From Alistipes sp. (GTDB taxonomy: Bacteria; Bacteroidota; Bacteroidia; Bacteroidales; Rikenellaceae), in contig JAHHQL010000001.1 of assembly GCA_020026415.1 (NCBI GenBank), forward strand, positions 62,001-126,000: a stretch of DNA of 64,000 nucleotides, in the 5' to 3' direction. The position numbers and the translations under genes were made by a program. Below the pieces are notes generated by a model. That model worked only from the letters and a program-made list of their open reading frames with translations. It was not told where the DNA came from and did no database searches. The stretch's first letter is position 1. Every line of letters begins with the position of its first letter. Of the stretch, positions 31,891 through 40,714 are shown in pieces.

Positions 31891-33912
31891 TTAACGGATG
31901 CGCTTGCCGGCAGCCTTGACCTTCATGGCCTCGGTGTAAGCCGTACGGCGTTTGTCGAACGCGAGTTCCTTCTTGAAATTGGTGACCTTTGCATCCTCGG
32001 CCATGATGCTCTTCTCGAAGACGGGTGCCGACATCGAGACGGGCTGCTGTGCGGCTTGGGTGCCGGGGTTGGGGTACTTCTCGACAAACTCCTTCGGATC
32101 GCTCGCCTTATCGACGGTGGCGGTTACGGGTGCGCCACGGAAGAGTTTGGTGAAACGTCCCTCCTGATCGACGGCAAATGCGATGCCGACAACGGGCATG
32201 TCGTAGGGGGCACGCAGGATCGAGTAGGGAGGGGTTACCTTGGTCGGGCCGAAGCGGTCGATAACCATGGTGATGATCTGCTCGTCGGAGAGCGAATCGG
32301 CCTCTTTCTGGGTCATGAACGACGAATAGAACGTCGTACCCTCATCGAAGATGAAATCAACGGGAATAAATACGGCACCCTCTTTGGCCATGTTCTTGTA
32401 GCCGGGATCGAGTTCGGCCACGGCCATCGAATCGTAGAATTTGCCGTAGTTCAATGCGGCACGGGTATCGGAAGGCACGGCCTTGGCGGTGGAGAAACGA
32501 GCCTCGTAGAGTTGGGTGGTGATGGCACCGCTGTAATAACCGAATGCGTAAACGCGATACTCGGTTTCGGGGCTCAAGCCGCGCATGTCGGCTTCAAAAG
32601 GACCCGTTACGGGGTCATTGACCATCGACATGAGGAATTTGGGCAGTTCTTCGTCCGTAAGGTCTTTGACCTGCTCGGTCGAAACACCCACCATGGCAAA
32701 AGGATCTTCGTTCGAGGGCATGATCATCACTTTGGCGGTGTAGGGCGTGATGTCCGAGATCCGGATGTCGATGACGTTGTCCGACGGAGGCACATCGCCC
32801 GTCTTGACGCGGACAAACTGAACGTCGGATTTCATGAAGGCGGTCTTTTCATCGACGGCATAGGCGTAGGCCACATAGGTGCGGTTGGCCAGTTTGTCGG
32901 TTGCCCAGACACACTCGCCGCTGGTACTCATCATATTGACGATTGATTCGGGGGTTTCGTCGAACATCAGATAGAGGGCAACGGCCTGATACCACTCTTC
33001 TTCGATGCGGGTCGTGATCTGCTCGTCAGTGGCATCGTCGGGAAACTCGATCACATCGTACGAATACATGCCGTTGTAGTTGATCGGGTGGATGTTGAGA
33101 TCGACCGTCACACCCTCGGCTTTGGCCTGAATGTCAAATTTGATGGTCTCCTTTTTGACGGGCAGCGTTTCGTATTCGACACGGGTAACCTCGGTCAGTT
33201 GCGTGTAGTCGGGAAGCGACACACCATATACATAGGTCGTGTATTTCCTGCCCGGAACAAGACCTTCAACGGGGTAGAGTTCCTGATCGCCGACTTCCGA
33301 GTTCGATTCCATGAGTTCGCCGAAGGGAACTTCGAGATCGGCGGCCATCTGCTCGAAGTAGCGTTTGTCGTTGGCGACGAGATCCTTGTCGTTGGGGAAC
33401 ATATTGACCATGTCCGAGTAGAAGGTCATCACCACATAACGCATCGCCTTGTCTTTGGGCGTGATGTTGAAGTGTGCGCTCATCTCCGAGGTGTCCGTAA
33501 GTCTGACTTCGATCTGCTTGGAAGCGGCGGCCTGTTTTACCGTCAGACGGACATCGGCGGCTTTGGGATAGGTTGCCGTAAATTCGAATGTGCGGGGTTC
33601 GGGAGTTTGGTTCGATGCTACGGTGAACGAAATCTTGTCGCCGGCAACGGCTGCGGTCAGCCATTCGGGAGTCTCGGAGGGGGTAAGTGTCAGTTTCCCC
33701 TCTTTCGACGGGTTTTCAATGGTGTAATTTACCGTAAATTCACCCCCGGCGGCCTCGGCCTCTACGACGGAAGAGACCAATTTAATGACAGGTGTTTCTT
33801 CCGTGGGTGTGGGCGGAGCGGGTGGTACCACAACTTCGTCGTCATCACTACAGCCTACAAAGCCGAATGAATACATGGCGATGAACAATGCAAGCAAAAA
33901 AATCTTTTTCAT
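31891..33912 (-). CDS. large lipoprotein with BACON-like and fibronectin-III-like domains
   Basis: 673 residues. Lipoprotein signal ending GFVGCSDDDE; the acidic residues after Cys fit the surface-export signal of Bacteroidota lipoproteins. A BACON-like beta-sandwich spans about 42-132 (GGEFTVNYTIENPSKEGKL, FTATYPKAADVRLTVKQAA). Three or more similar units follow, each pairing a beta-sandwich ending in LVPGRKYTTYVYGV, or LSPETEYRVYAFGYYSG, with an alpha/beta region. The C-terminal 60 residues are basic. Probable role: cell-surface adhesion or glycan binding. It is related to the partial protein at 63317. Confidence 0.82.
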   Translation of the reverse strand: MKKIFLLALFIAMYSFGFVGCSDDDEVVVPPAPPTPTEETPVIKLVSSVVEAEAAGGEFTVNYTIENPSKEGKLTLTPSETPEWLTAAVAGDKISFTVASNQTPEPRTFEFTATYPKAADVRLTVKQAAASKQIEVRLTDTSEMSAHFNITPKDKAMRYVVMTFYSDMVNMFPNDKDLVANDKRYFEQMAADLEVPFGELMESNSEVGDQELYPVEGLVPGRKYTTYVYGVSLPDYTQLTEVTRVEYETLPVKKETIKFDIQAKAEGVTVDLNIHPINYNGMYSYDVIEFPDDATDEQITTRIEEEWYQAVALYLMFDETPESIVNMMSTSGECVWATDKLANRTYVAYAYAVDEKTAFMKSDVQFVRVKTGDVPPSDNVIDIRISDITPYTAKVMIMPSNEDPFAMVGVSTEQVKDLTDEELPKFLMSMVNDPVTGPFEADMRGLSPETEYRVYAFGYYSGAITTQLYEARFSTAKAVPSDTRAALNYGKFYDSMAVAELDPGYKNMAKEGAVFIPVDFIFDEGTTFYSSFMTQKEADSLSDEQIITMVIDRFGPTKVTPPYSILRAPYDMPVVGIAFAVDQEGRFTKLFRGAPVTATVDKASDPKEFVEKYPNPGTQAAQQPVSMSAPVFEKSIMAEDAKVTNFKKELAFDKRRTAYTEAMKVKAAGKRIR

Positions 33913-33984
33913 AAAGCCAAATAAAAAGTTTGTTATTAGGTTGATTTTTCCGGTTGTGATAAACTTTGAGTCGGTTCATCAAAT

Positions 33985-33992
33985 CAAAATTA
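33985..33992 (-). promoter_or_regulatory. -7 box (TAATTTTG) of the large lipoprotein
   Basis: Matches TAnnTTTG on the minus strand, with CTTG about 20 nt upstream. Leader about 65 nt. The rest of 33913-34140 is AT-rich and shows nothing else I can name. Confidence 0.45.
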
Positions 33993-34140
33993 AGAATTTC
34001 GATTTAAACAAACAAGAGTTTTATGTCTCAAAGGCAACAGGATAGCCCCCAAAACAGATAACTGATTTTCGTAAAAAAACGCAAATGAATTTAACCTTTA
34101 AAGTTTGCCTTTTGGAAAAAGATCGGAGTGTAAGAAAAGA

Positions 34141-34178
34141 AAAAGGAACACCTTACATTTTGCAAGATGTCCCCTTTT
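34141..34178 (-). terminator. terminator of the dnaE-trxA operon
   Basis: On the minus strand an imperfect 14-bp stem (34178-34164 with 34154-34141) carries a bulged G and G-U pairs and is followed by TTTTTC. Confidence 0.65.
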
Positions 34179-34206
34179 TTGCGGACGGAATCCGCTTGAA
34201 GAAAAA

Positions 34207-34521
34207 TTAGAACAATTTCTCCAATTTAGCTTTCAGATCGTCCTTCGAGCATGCGCCGACCTGCTTGTCCACCAGTTCGCCGTTCTTCAGGAAGATGATC
34301 GTCGGGATGTTGCGAACACCATATTTCATGGTGATGTCGTCGTTGTCCTCTACGTTGCATTTGCCGATTACGGCGCGATCACCGTACTCCTCTGCCAATT
34401 CGTCAACGATGGGAGCCATCATGCGGCAAGGACCGCACCACTCTGCCCAAAAATCAACTACCATGGGTTTACCCTGTGCTACGAGTTCGTCGAAGTTAGC
34501 CTGTTTAATTTCAAGTGCCAT
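34207..34521 (-). CDS. trxA: thioredoxin
   Basis: 104 residues with WAEWCGPCRMM (active-site CGPC), GVRNIPTIIFLKNG (cis-Pro) and no signal peptide, so cytoplasmic. General dithiol donor for ribonucleotide reductase, peroxidases and others. It lies 32 nt after dnaE and shares its terminator. Confidence 0.96.
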   Translation of the reverse strand: MALEIKQANFDELVAQGKPMVVDFWAEWCGPCRMMAPIVDELAEEYGDRAVIGKCNVEDNDDITMKYGVRNIPTIIFLKNGELVDKQVGACSKDDLKAKLEKLF

Positions 34522-34553
34522 AGTTTCTAATGTTTTAAAGTGTTAGTAATGAG

Positions 34554-37500
34554 TTAAACAATCGTATAATTAATTTCGTTTTCGTCCAAATAATCCACCA
34601 ACTGTTGCGTGAGTCCCAGTTTGAGGCTGCGCGAGGTGAAGTTGGCAATGACATGTGCCTCGCGGTCGAATACATTCACGCGGAGCAGGGTCTGTCCTTT
34701 CGATTTGCGGATGACCTTCAAGAGGTCTGTGCCGAGGGTCTTGCTCACATCCTCGATCGGAAGGCTGAGCGAGAGTTCCCTGATCATGTCGCGCACCTCG
34801 CTCAACTGCACGATCGACACGATCTTGAACTCCAATTCGTTTTCGTGGTAGGGCTTGGCTTGCACCTTGCCGCGGATGAAGAGGAAATAGTCGGGATACA
34901 TCCACTGGCGGAATGCCTCATAATCCTTGCCGAAAAGGTAAAATTCGTGACTTCCGTTGTAGTCTTCCAACGTAAATTTACCCCACGGGCGGCCGCTCTT
35001 GCCGATCAGGTTCGATACCGAAGTGACCATACCCGCCAGAGCGATCTCCTGTCCGGCGAGGTGTTGCAGGTCGTCCAGATCGGTCAGTTGTGCCTTACAC
35101 ATGTGGTCGATGATGACCTTGTACTCGTCGAGCGGGTGTGCCGAGAGGTACAGTCCGATCACTTCGCGCTCCTTGGAGAGCACCTCCAGCTGACTCCAGT
35201 CCTCGCACGAGGGCAGGGTGGGGCGTTGTATATCGACATCGCCGAAAGCCCCGAAAAGGCTCTGCTGGGCGTTGTTCTTTTCGTTCTGGTAGTTCTGACC
35301 GTAACGGATCAACTGTTCCAGAAAGGGTGTGGGGTTCGAGTCGCGCTGATCCACGCCGAAGAACTTGCTGCGGTGGAAATCGACAATCGAGTCGAATGCT
35401 CCTGCCAGAGCGAGGTTCTCGATACATTTACGGTTCACGGAGGTGTAGTTCACACGCTCTATAAAGTTATATATATCGGTATAAGGACCGTTTTGCGTAC
35501 GCTCGGCGATGATCTGATCGACGGCGGCCTCACCGACACCCTTGATGGCGGCAAGTCCGAAACGCACATCGCCCTTCTTGTTCGACGAGAATGTGCGGCG
35601 CGACTCGTTGATGTCGGGACCCAACACGCGCTTGCCCATACGCTTGCATTCGCTCATATAGAACGTCAGCTGCTTGATGTCGGCCAAGTTTCGGCTCAGC
35701 AATGCCGCCATGAACTCCGACGGATAGTGTGCCTTGAGATACCCCGTCTGATAGGCGACATAGGCATAGCAGGTCGAGTGCGATTTGTTGAAGGCATAGG
35801 AGGCGAAGGCTTCCCAGTCGCTCCAGATCTTGGTACAGATCTCCTCGTCGTGACCTCTCTCCTTACATCCCGCGATGAATTTGGGCTTCATCTTGTCCAG
35901 CACGTCGCGTTTCTTCTTACCCATGGCCTTACGCAGCGTGTCGGCCTCACCTCCCGTGAAACCTGCCAACTTCTGCGACAGAAGCATCACCTGCTCCTGA
36001 TAGACCGTGATGCCGTAGGTGTCGCTCAGGTATTCCTCCATGTCGGCAATCGGGTAGGTGACGGGCTCGGTGCCCTGTTTGCGGGCAATAAAGTTGGGAA
36101 TGTACTCCATCGGCCCCGGTCGATAGAGGGCATTCATGGCAATAAGATCCTCGAAACGGTTCGGTTTGAGGTTCTTGAGGTGCTTTTTCATACCCGGCGA
36201 CTCGAACTGGAACAAGCCCGTCGTCTCGCCGTTGGCAAATACTTCGTAGGTCTTCTTGTCGTCGAGCGGAATTTCGTCGATCTTGAGATCCACGCCGTGG
36301 ACATTCTTGATGTTGTCTAAGGCATCCTTGATGATCGAAAGGGTACGCAGACCCAGAAAGTCCATCTTGATCAGGCCGACACTCTCGACCTCCTTACCCT
36401 CAAATTCCACCACGTTCAGATCGGCATCCTTGGCGATCGCCATCGGGGCGAATTTTTCCAAGTCGTCCTGTCCGATGATCACACCGCAGGCGTGCACACC
36501 CGTCTGACGGATCGAGCCTTCGAGTTTTTCGGCATATTTCAGCGTATTGCGGATCAGCGGGTTGTCCGAATTACGTTCGGCGGCCAATTCGGGCGACTCC
36601 TTATAGACGAAATCGAAGGGCGTTTCGCCGTGTTTCTTGTCGGGGGTCACCTTGTCGGGGACGAGTTTCGAGAGGCGGTCGCTTTCGCTCAACGGCAGTT
36701 TCTCGACACGCGCCACATCCTTGATCGCCATCTTGGGGGCCATCGTACCGAAGGTCACGATCTGTGCCACACGCTTCTGACCGTATTTCTGCACGCAGTA
36801 GTGCAATACGTCGGCACGGCCGTCCTCATCGAAGTCCACATCGACATCGGGCAGTGAGATACGCTCCGGGTTCAGGAAACGTTCGAACAGCAGGTCGTAT
36901 TTCAGCGGGTCGATGTTGGTGATCTTCAGACAGTAGGCCACGGCCGAACCAGCGGCCGATCCACGACCCGGACCCACCGACACGCCCATATCGCGGGCGG
37001 CACGGATGTAGTCCCATACGATCAGGAAGTATCCGGGGAATCCCATCCACTCGATCGTCTCCAACTCGTATTTCAGACGCTTGGCGACCTTTTCGCCCAA
37101 CTGCTTGCCGTAACGGATCTCCGCACCCTTGTACGTCAGATCCTTCAAATAGCAGAACTGCTTGGCAACCATCAGTTTGTCGGTCAGTTCCTTGTTGTCC
37201 TTGACAAGGTTTTCCAACTCCTCGACGGTCGTGCAGGCGTCGATATTTTTCAGCAGTTCTTCGTCCTCGAGTTTCTTCTTGAACGACTCCTTCAGTCCGT
37301 CCGCGGGGATCGGGAAATCTGCGGGAGGCGGGAAGTTGGGCATCAGGGGGGCGTGTACCAGTTTGTACTCCTCGACCTTGTTGGCGATTTCGACGGTTGT
37401 ATCGAGGGCTTCGGGGTGATCCTTGAAAAGTTCGGCCATCTCTTCGGGCGATTTGAGATACTCCTGAAACGTATAGCGGAGACGTTTCGGGTCGTCCAAG

Positions 37501-38207
37501 TCCTTGCCCGTGTTGAGGCAGATCAGGTGATCGTGTGCCGGAGCATCCTCCGCGAGGATGAAATGCACGTCGTTCGAACAGATGTATTTGACGTTGAATT
37601 TCTTGGCTAATTTCAAGATTTCGGCATTGACTTTCTTCTGATTCTCATACACCTCGGCATCCTTTGTGGGATCACCCGACTTGTGGAGTTGCATCTCGAG
37701 GTAGTAGTCGTCGCCGAACACGCTTTTGAACCATTGAACCGCCTCCTCGGCGTGTTTCAGATCGCCGTGCATGATCGCCTGCGGAATCTCGCCACCCAGA
37801 CATGCCGACGAGCAGATGATTCCCTCGTGGTAATCCTTCAGGAGTTGCTTGTCGATACGCGGTTTGTAGTAGTAACCTTCGGTGAACGAGTAGGAGATGA
37901 TTTTGCACAGATTGTGATAACCCGTGAGGTTCTTGGCAAGAAGAATCAGGTGGTCGCCCGCTTTTTCTTCCTTGTCCTTCTCGAAGCGGTTTTTCACCAC
38001 ATAGCATTCGCAACCTAAGATCGGTTTGATTCCTTCGGCTGTGGCCGTATCGTGAAAGTTCTTCACACCATACATGTTGCCATGGTCGGTGATGGCCAGA
38101 GCGGTCATTCCCAGTTCCTTGGCACGTTTGACGAGGGGCTTGATGGCGGATGCACCATCAAGGATCGAATATTGGGTGTGGACGTGAAGATGTACGAATT
38201 GCGGCAT
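34554..38207 (-). CDS. dnaE: DNA polymerase III alpha subunit
   Basis: 1217 residues. PHP domain (FVHLHVHTQYSILDGAS), then the C-family polymerase core with GVSVGPGRGSAAGS and the catalytic acidic run LPDVDVDFDEDGR near 452-464. The finger region has TGLFQFESPGMKKHL and DTYGITVYQEQVMLL, followed by a helix-hairpin-helix (AAIKGVGEAAVDQII) and an OB fold (ALAGMVTSVSNLIG) near 1020. A 60-residue segment at about 300-360 seems extra relative to E. coli DnaE. Replicative polymerase; leads an operon with trxA. Confidence 0.96.
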   Translation of the reverse strand: MPQFVHLHVHTQYSILDGASAIKPLVKRAKELGMTALAITDHGNMYGVKNFHDTATAEGIKPILGCECYVVKNRFEKDKEEKAGDHLILLAKNLTGYHNLCKIISYSFTEGYYYKPRIDKQLLKDYHEGIICSSACLGGEIPQAIMHGDLKHAEEAVQWFKSVFGDDYYLEMQLHKSGDPTKDAEVYENQKKVNAEILKLAKKFNVKYICSNDVHFILAEDAPAHDHLICLNTGKDLDDPKRLRYTFQEYLKSPEEMAELFKDHPEALDTTVEIANKVEEYKLVHAPLMPNFPPPADFPIPADGLKESFKKKLEDEELLKNIDACTTVEELENLVKDNKELTDKLMVAKQFCYLKDLTYKGAEIRYGKQLGEKVAKRLKYELETIEWMGFPGYFLIVWDYIRAARDMGVSVGPGRGSAAGSAVAYCLKITNIDPLKYDLLFERFLNPERISLPDVDVDFDEDGRADVLHYCVQKYGQKRVAQIVTFGTMAPKMAIKDVARVEKLPLSESDRLSKLVPDKVTPDKKHGETPFDFVYKESPELAAERNSDNPLIRNTLKYAEKLEGSIRQTGVHACGVIIGQDDLEKFAPMAIAKDADLNVVEFEGKEVESVGLIKMDFLGLRTLSIIKDALDNIKNVHGVDLKIDEIPLDDKKTYEVFANGETTGLFQFESPGMKKHLKNLKPNRFEDLIAMNALYRPGPMEYIPNFIARKQGTEPVTYPIADMEEYLSDTYGITVYQEQVMLLSQKLAGFTGGEADTLRKAMGKKKRDVLDKMKPKFIAGCKERGHDEEICTKIWSDWEAFASYAFNKSHSTCYAYVAYQTGYLKAHYPSEFMAALLSRNLADIKQLTFYMSECKRMGKRVLGPDINESRRTFSSNKKGDVRFGLAAIKGVGEAAVDQIIAERTQNGPYTDIYNFIERVNYTSVNRKCIENLALAGAFDSIVDFHRSKFFGVDQRDSNPTPFLEQLIRYGQNYQNEKNNAQQSLFGAFGDVDIQRPTLPSCEDWSQLEVLSKEREVIGLYLSAHPLDEYKVIIDHMCKAQLTDLDDLQHLAGQEIALAGMVTSVSNLIGKSGRPWGKFTLEDYNGSHEFYLFGKDYEAFRQWMYPDYFLFIRGKVQAKPYHENELEFKIVSIVQLSEVRDMIRELSLSLPIEDVSKTLGTDLLKVIRKSKGQTLLRVNVFDREAHVIANFTSRSLKLGLTQQLVDYLDENEINYTIV

Positions 38208-38228
38208 GGTCGTGATTTTTTACAAGAA

Positions 38229-38236
38229 CAAAGGTA
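38229..38236 (-). promoter_or_regulatory. -7 box (TACCTTTG) of dnaE
   Basis: Perfect TAnnTTTG on the minus strand, 21 nt before ATG 38207, giving a leader of about 15 nt. Confidence 0.55.
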
Positions 38237-38266
38237 CAATTTTTCTTGAAATTCTCGTCATGGGAG

Positions 38267-38297
38267 TTGTAAATTATCATTAAAAGTCGTATCTTTA
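38267..38297 (+). promoter_or_regulatory. probable promoter of the DUF2007 gene
   Basis: TTG at 38267-38269, 20 nt, then TATCTTTA at 38290-38297. The leader is long, about 105 nt. Confidence 0.5.
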
Positions 38298-38407
38298 AAG
38301 TGCCAAAATGAAGGGATGCCGCCGATACGTTCGAAGGAGGTGTCGGGATTTTTCCCTTTATGATCCGTTCCTGCAAACTTAATTATTAACGCTAAAATCC
38401 AACAGTC

Positions 38408-38617
38408 ATGAAAGAGGAAGCAATGGTTGTGTTGGCGGAATACAACAACACGATGCAGGCCGAAATGGCCAAGGTGATGTTAGAGAGTAACGGTATTGAG
38501 GTGTCGATGCGCAACGAATACATGGCCAATACGATTCCGACAGGTGTGATGCCGGTACAACTGGTTGTCTGTGAGTCGGATTTCGAACAGGCAAAGGCGT
38601 TGCTTGTGGCGCGTTAA
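38408..38617 (+). CDS. DUF2007 small protein
   Basis: 69 residues, no signal or membrane segment. The ferredoxin-like alpha/beta pattern (MVVLAEYNNTMQAEMAKVML, GIEVSMRNEYMAN, VQLVVCESDFEQAKALL) is typical of DUF2007, annotated as putative signal-transducing and PII-like in shape. Function is unknown. Followed by an intrinsic terminator. Confidence 0.85.
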   Translation: MKEEAMVVLAEYNNTMQAEMAKVMLESNGIEVSMRNEYMANTIPTGVMPVQLVVCESDFEQAKALLVAR

Positions 38618-38645
38618 ATCTTTGATTTTTTTGTAAAACTTTACT

Positions 38646-38675
38646 GACCGTCACGTTTTTCGTGGCGGTCTTTTT
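38646..38675 (+). terminator. intrinsic terminator six bases before the DUF1848 start
   Basis: 10-bp stem (38646-38655 with 38661-38670, one G-U), 5-nt T loop and five T. It ends the DUF2007 transcript but sits where the DUF1848 ribosome site should be. Confidence 0.75.
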
Positions 38676-38680
38676 GTGAG

Positions 38681-39610
38681 ATGATTCTGTCGGTGTCGAG
38701 ACGAACGGATATTCCCGCGTTTTACAGCGAGTGGCTGTTTAACCGCATCAGGGAGGGTTTTGCGGATGTGCGCAATCCGATGAACCCCCATCGGGTGAGC
38801 CGTATCAACCTCCGCCCCGAAGTGGTGGACTGCATCGTGTTTTGGACGAAGAATCCGCGACCGATGCTTCATGGGTTGGATCTCCTCGCACCGTACCGCT
38901 ATTATTTTCAGTTTACGCTCAATTCCTACGACCGACTGATCGAACCCGGAATGCCGCGAAAAAAGGAGGTCATTGCGACCTTCCGCAATCTTGCGCGACG
39001 CATCGGACGCGATCGGGTGGTGTGGCGGTATGATCCGATCTTGTTGTCCGATCGGATTGATCTTGAGTACCACATCCGCTATTTCGAGGAGTTGGCCGGA
39101 CGCTTGGAGGGCTATACCGACCGTTGCGTGATTAGTTTTCTAGATCTTTATCGGAAAATCATGCCCAATACCCGCACGCTGAATCTTCGTGCACCCACCA
39201 CGGAGGAGATGATCCTCTTGGGCGAAAAGTTGGGTACGATTGCACGACGGCACGGCATACGAGTGTTCAGTTGTGCCGAAGAGGTCGATTTGAGCGGTGC
39301 AGGCATCGAACACGGAGCCTGCATTGATCCCTTTCTGGTGGAGCAGGTGTGCGGTTATGAGATCGAGTGTAAGAAGGACGCGAACCAGCGCAAGGAGTGC
39401 CGTTGCGTGGAGAGTATCGACCTTGGGGCATACAACACGTGTTGCCACGAATGCGCCTATTGCTACGCCAATTTCAACCGCGAAAAGGTGCAGGCGCAAC
39501 ACGCAAGGCACAACCCCGCATCAAGCCTTCTGATCGGGGAACTGACCTCTGAGGATGTGGTGCGGGAACGACCCGTGAGGCTGTTGAGGCGGCAAGGTCT
39601 GTTCCAATAA
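38681..39610 (+). CDS. DUF1848 protein with a C-terminal radical-SAM-like Cys motif
   Basis: 309 residues. The family start ILSVSRRTDIPAFYSEW fixes ATG 38681. Other conserved text: VDCIVFWTKNPRPML, WRYDPILLSDRIDLEYH, ISFLDLYRKI. A Cys-rich region at 224-261 ends CCHECAYCYA. C254, C258 and C261 form CX3CX2C with an aromatic residue before the last Cys, as in radical SAM enzymes, but near the C-terminus rather than the N-terminus. The reaction is unknown. No separate promoter is seen between it and the upstream terminator. Confidence 0.85.
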   Translation: MILSVSRRTDIPAFYSEWLFNRIREGFADVRNPMNPHRVSRINLRPEVVDCIVFWTKNPRPMLHGLDLLAPYRYYFQFTLNSYDRLIEPGMPRKKEVIATFRNLARRIGRDRVVWRYDPILLSDRIDLEYHIRYFEELAGRLEGYTDRCVISFLDLYRKIMPNTRTLNLRAPTTEEMILLGEKLGTIARRHGIRVFSCAEEVDLSGAGIEHGACIDPFLVEQVCGYEIECKKDANQRKECRCVESIDLGAYNTCCHECAYCYANFNREKVQAQHARHNPASSLLIGELTSEDVVRERPVRLLRRQGLFQ

Positions 39611-39648
39611 AAAACGGAGCGATCTCGAAAAGAGGTCGCCCCGTTTTG
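39610..39648. terminator. bidirectional terminator after DUF1848
   Basis: Stem of about 15 bp with one mismatch, 5-nt loop, and T-rich flanks on both strands; shared with the convergent coiled-coil gene. Confidence 0.75.
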
Positions 39649-39661
39649 TGTTGCGGTTTGC

Positions 39662-40603
39662 TTAGCGCATCGGAACCTGTGCCTTGCCGATCAGACGGCC
39701 GTCGGTGTAGAGTTCCACGAGGTAAGTACCTGCCACGAATCCTTTGGAGTTGAAGTAGATGCCCACTTCGATGTCCTGATTCTGGTAGTCGATTTCACGC
39801 ATTGCCGAGTAACCGAGCCGCTGACCTTCGAACTCGAACGAAGGCATGTCGGCCGTTGTCAGCAGATAACCGTCGGGGTGGTTGATGCGGACATAGATTT
39901 TGCGGTTGCCGGGGGTTGCCAGATCGTTGGCCATCAGCGAGAAGTTCACCAGCAGACGGCTGGCGTTTTTGATGCGCGATACTTCCTTGCTGTGGGCGTT
40001 GAGAGCCTTGAGCGAGATGGCGCGTGCCTTGATCACCGAACCGACCTTGACTTTGTTGTCCAGTTCGGCTGCCTTCTCTTCGGCCATGTCGGCACGGAGG
40101 TTGGCTGTGGAGATCTCCTTGCGGAAACCGACGTTCTCGGAGATGAGTTGCTTGTTGAGCGTGTTCAACGAGTCGATCTGACGGATGTAGCCCTTCATCA
40201 GCGTACGCAACGTACCGACCTCCTTCTCATATTGCTTGATCTTGGCGAGGTTCCACGAACGTTCTTTCTTCAGACGCGTCATCAGCGAGTCGGCTTTTTC
40301 GCGCTGGATCGTCACATCGGCCGAAAGCGAATCGTTCGACACGCGCAGATTGTCGTAGTCGGTCACCAACTGTCCCAATTCATTCTGAATCGAGTCGCGG
40401 TCGGCCTGCAACAGGATGTTGTCGGCCATTTGCTGGCGGTGGATGCTGTAATAGAGGATCGACAGTGCAACCAGAACCACCGACAGGATGATGATCACGA
40501 TGCGGTAGCCGCGGATGGACTTGTTGGCATCGGGTTGTTGATATTGGTAGTCATTATCCTCTTCGTATTCCGAGGAATTATAACCTTTTTGATTTTCTTC
40601 CAT
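39662..40603 (-). CDS. membrane-anchored coiled-coil protein
   Basis: 313 residues. A cytoplasmic acidic tail (1-30, many Glu, Asp, Tyr, Gln), one span at about 34-53 (VIIILSVVLVALSILYY), a long coiled coil (about 58-185, heptads rich in Leu, Asp, Lys and Glu) and a C-terminal beta domain (200-313). I know this as a recurrent hypothetical of Bacteroidales but no function. The type-II layout puts the coiled coil in the periplasm, suggesting an envelope spacer or scaffold. Single gene with its own promoter. Confidence 0.75.
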   Translation of the reverse strand: MEENQKGYNSSEYEEDNDYQYQQPDANKSIRGYRIVIIILSVVLVALSILYYSIHRQQMADNILLQADRDSIQNELGQLVTDYDNLRVSNDSLSADVTIQREKADSLMTRLKKERSWNLAKIKQYEKEVGTLRTLMKGYIRQIDSLNTLNKQLISENVGFRKEISTANLRADMAEEKAAELDNKVKVGSVIKARAISLKALNAHSKEVSRIKNASRLLVNFSLMANDLATPGNRKIYVRINHPDGYLLTTADMPSFEFEGQRLGYSAMREIDYQNQDIEVGIYFNSKGFVAGTYLVELYTDGRLIGKAQVPMR

Positions 40604-40697
40604 GATTTCTTGGTGTTTTATGGTTCAACGTAGTAAAGTCGGAAAATCTTGCCCGGCGCAGGCTGGGACGGCTTTTCTAACAAGGCTTATATAAGGT

Positions 40698-40705
40698 CAA
40701 AGGTA
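40698..40705 (-). promoter_or_regulatory. -7 box (TACCTTTG) of the coiled-coil gene
   Basis: Perfect TAnnTTTG on the minus strand, leader about 88 nt. No -33 match. Confidence 0.5.
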
Positions 40706-40714
40706 CAAATAAAT

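Noticed and set aside
33913..34206. Small RNA or extra gene in the AT-rich gap between the lipoprotein and trxA
   Set aside because: Only a -7-like box and the trxA terminator could be supported; no ORF with coding character or independent promoter-terminator pair was found.
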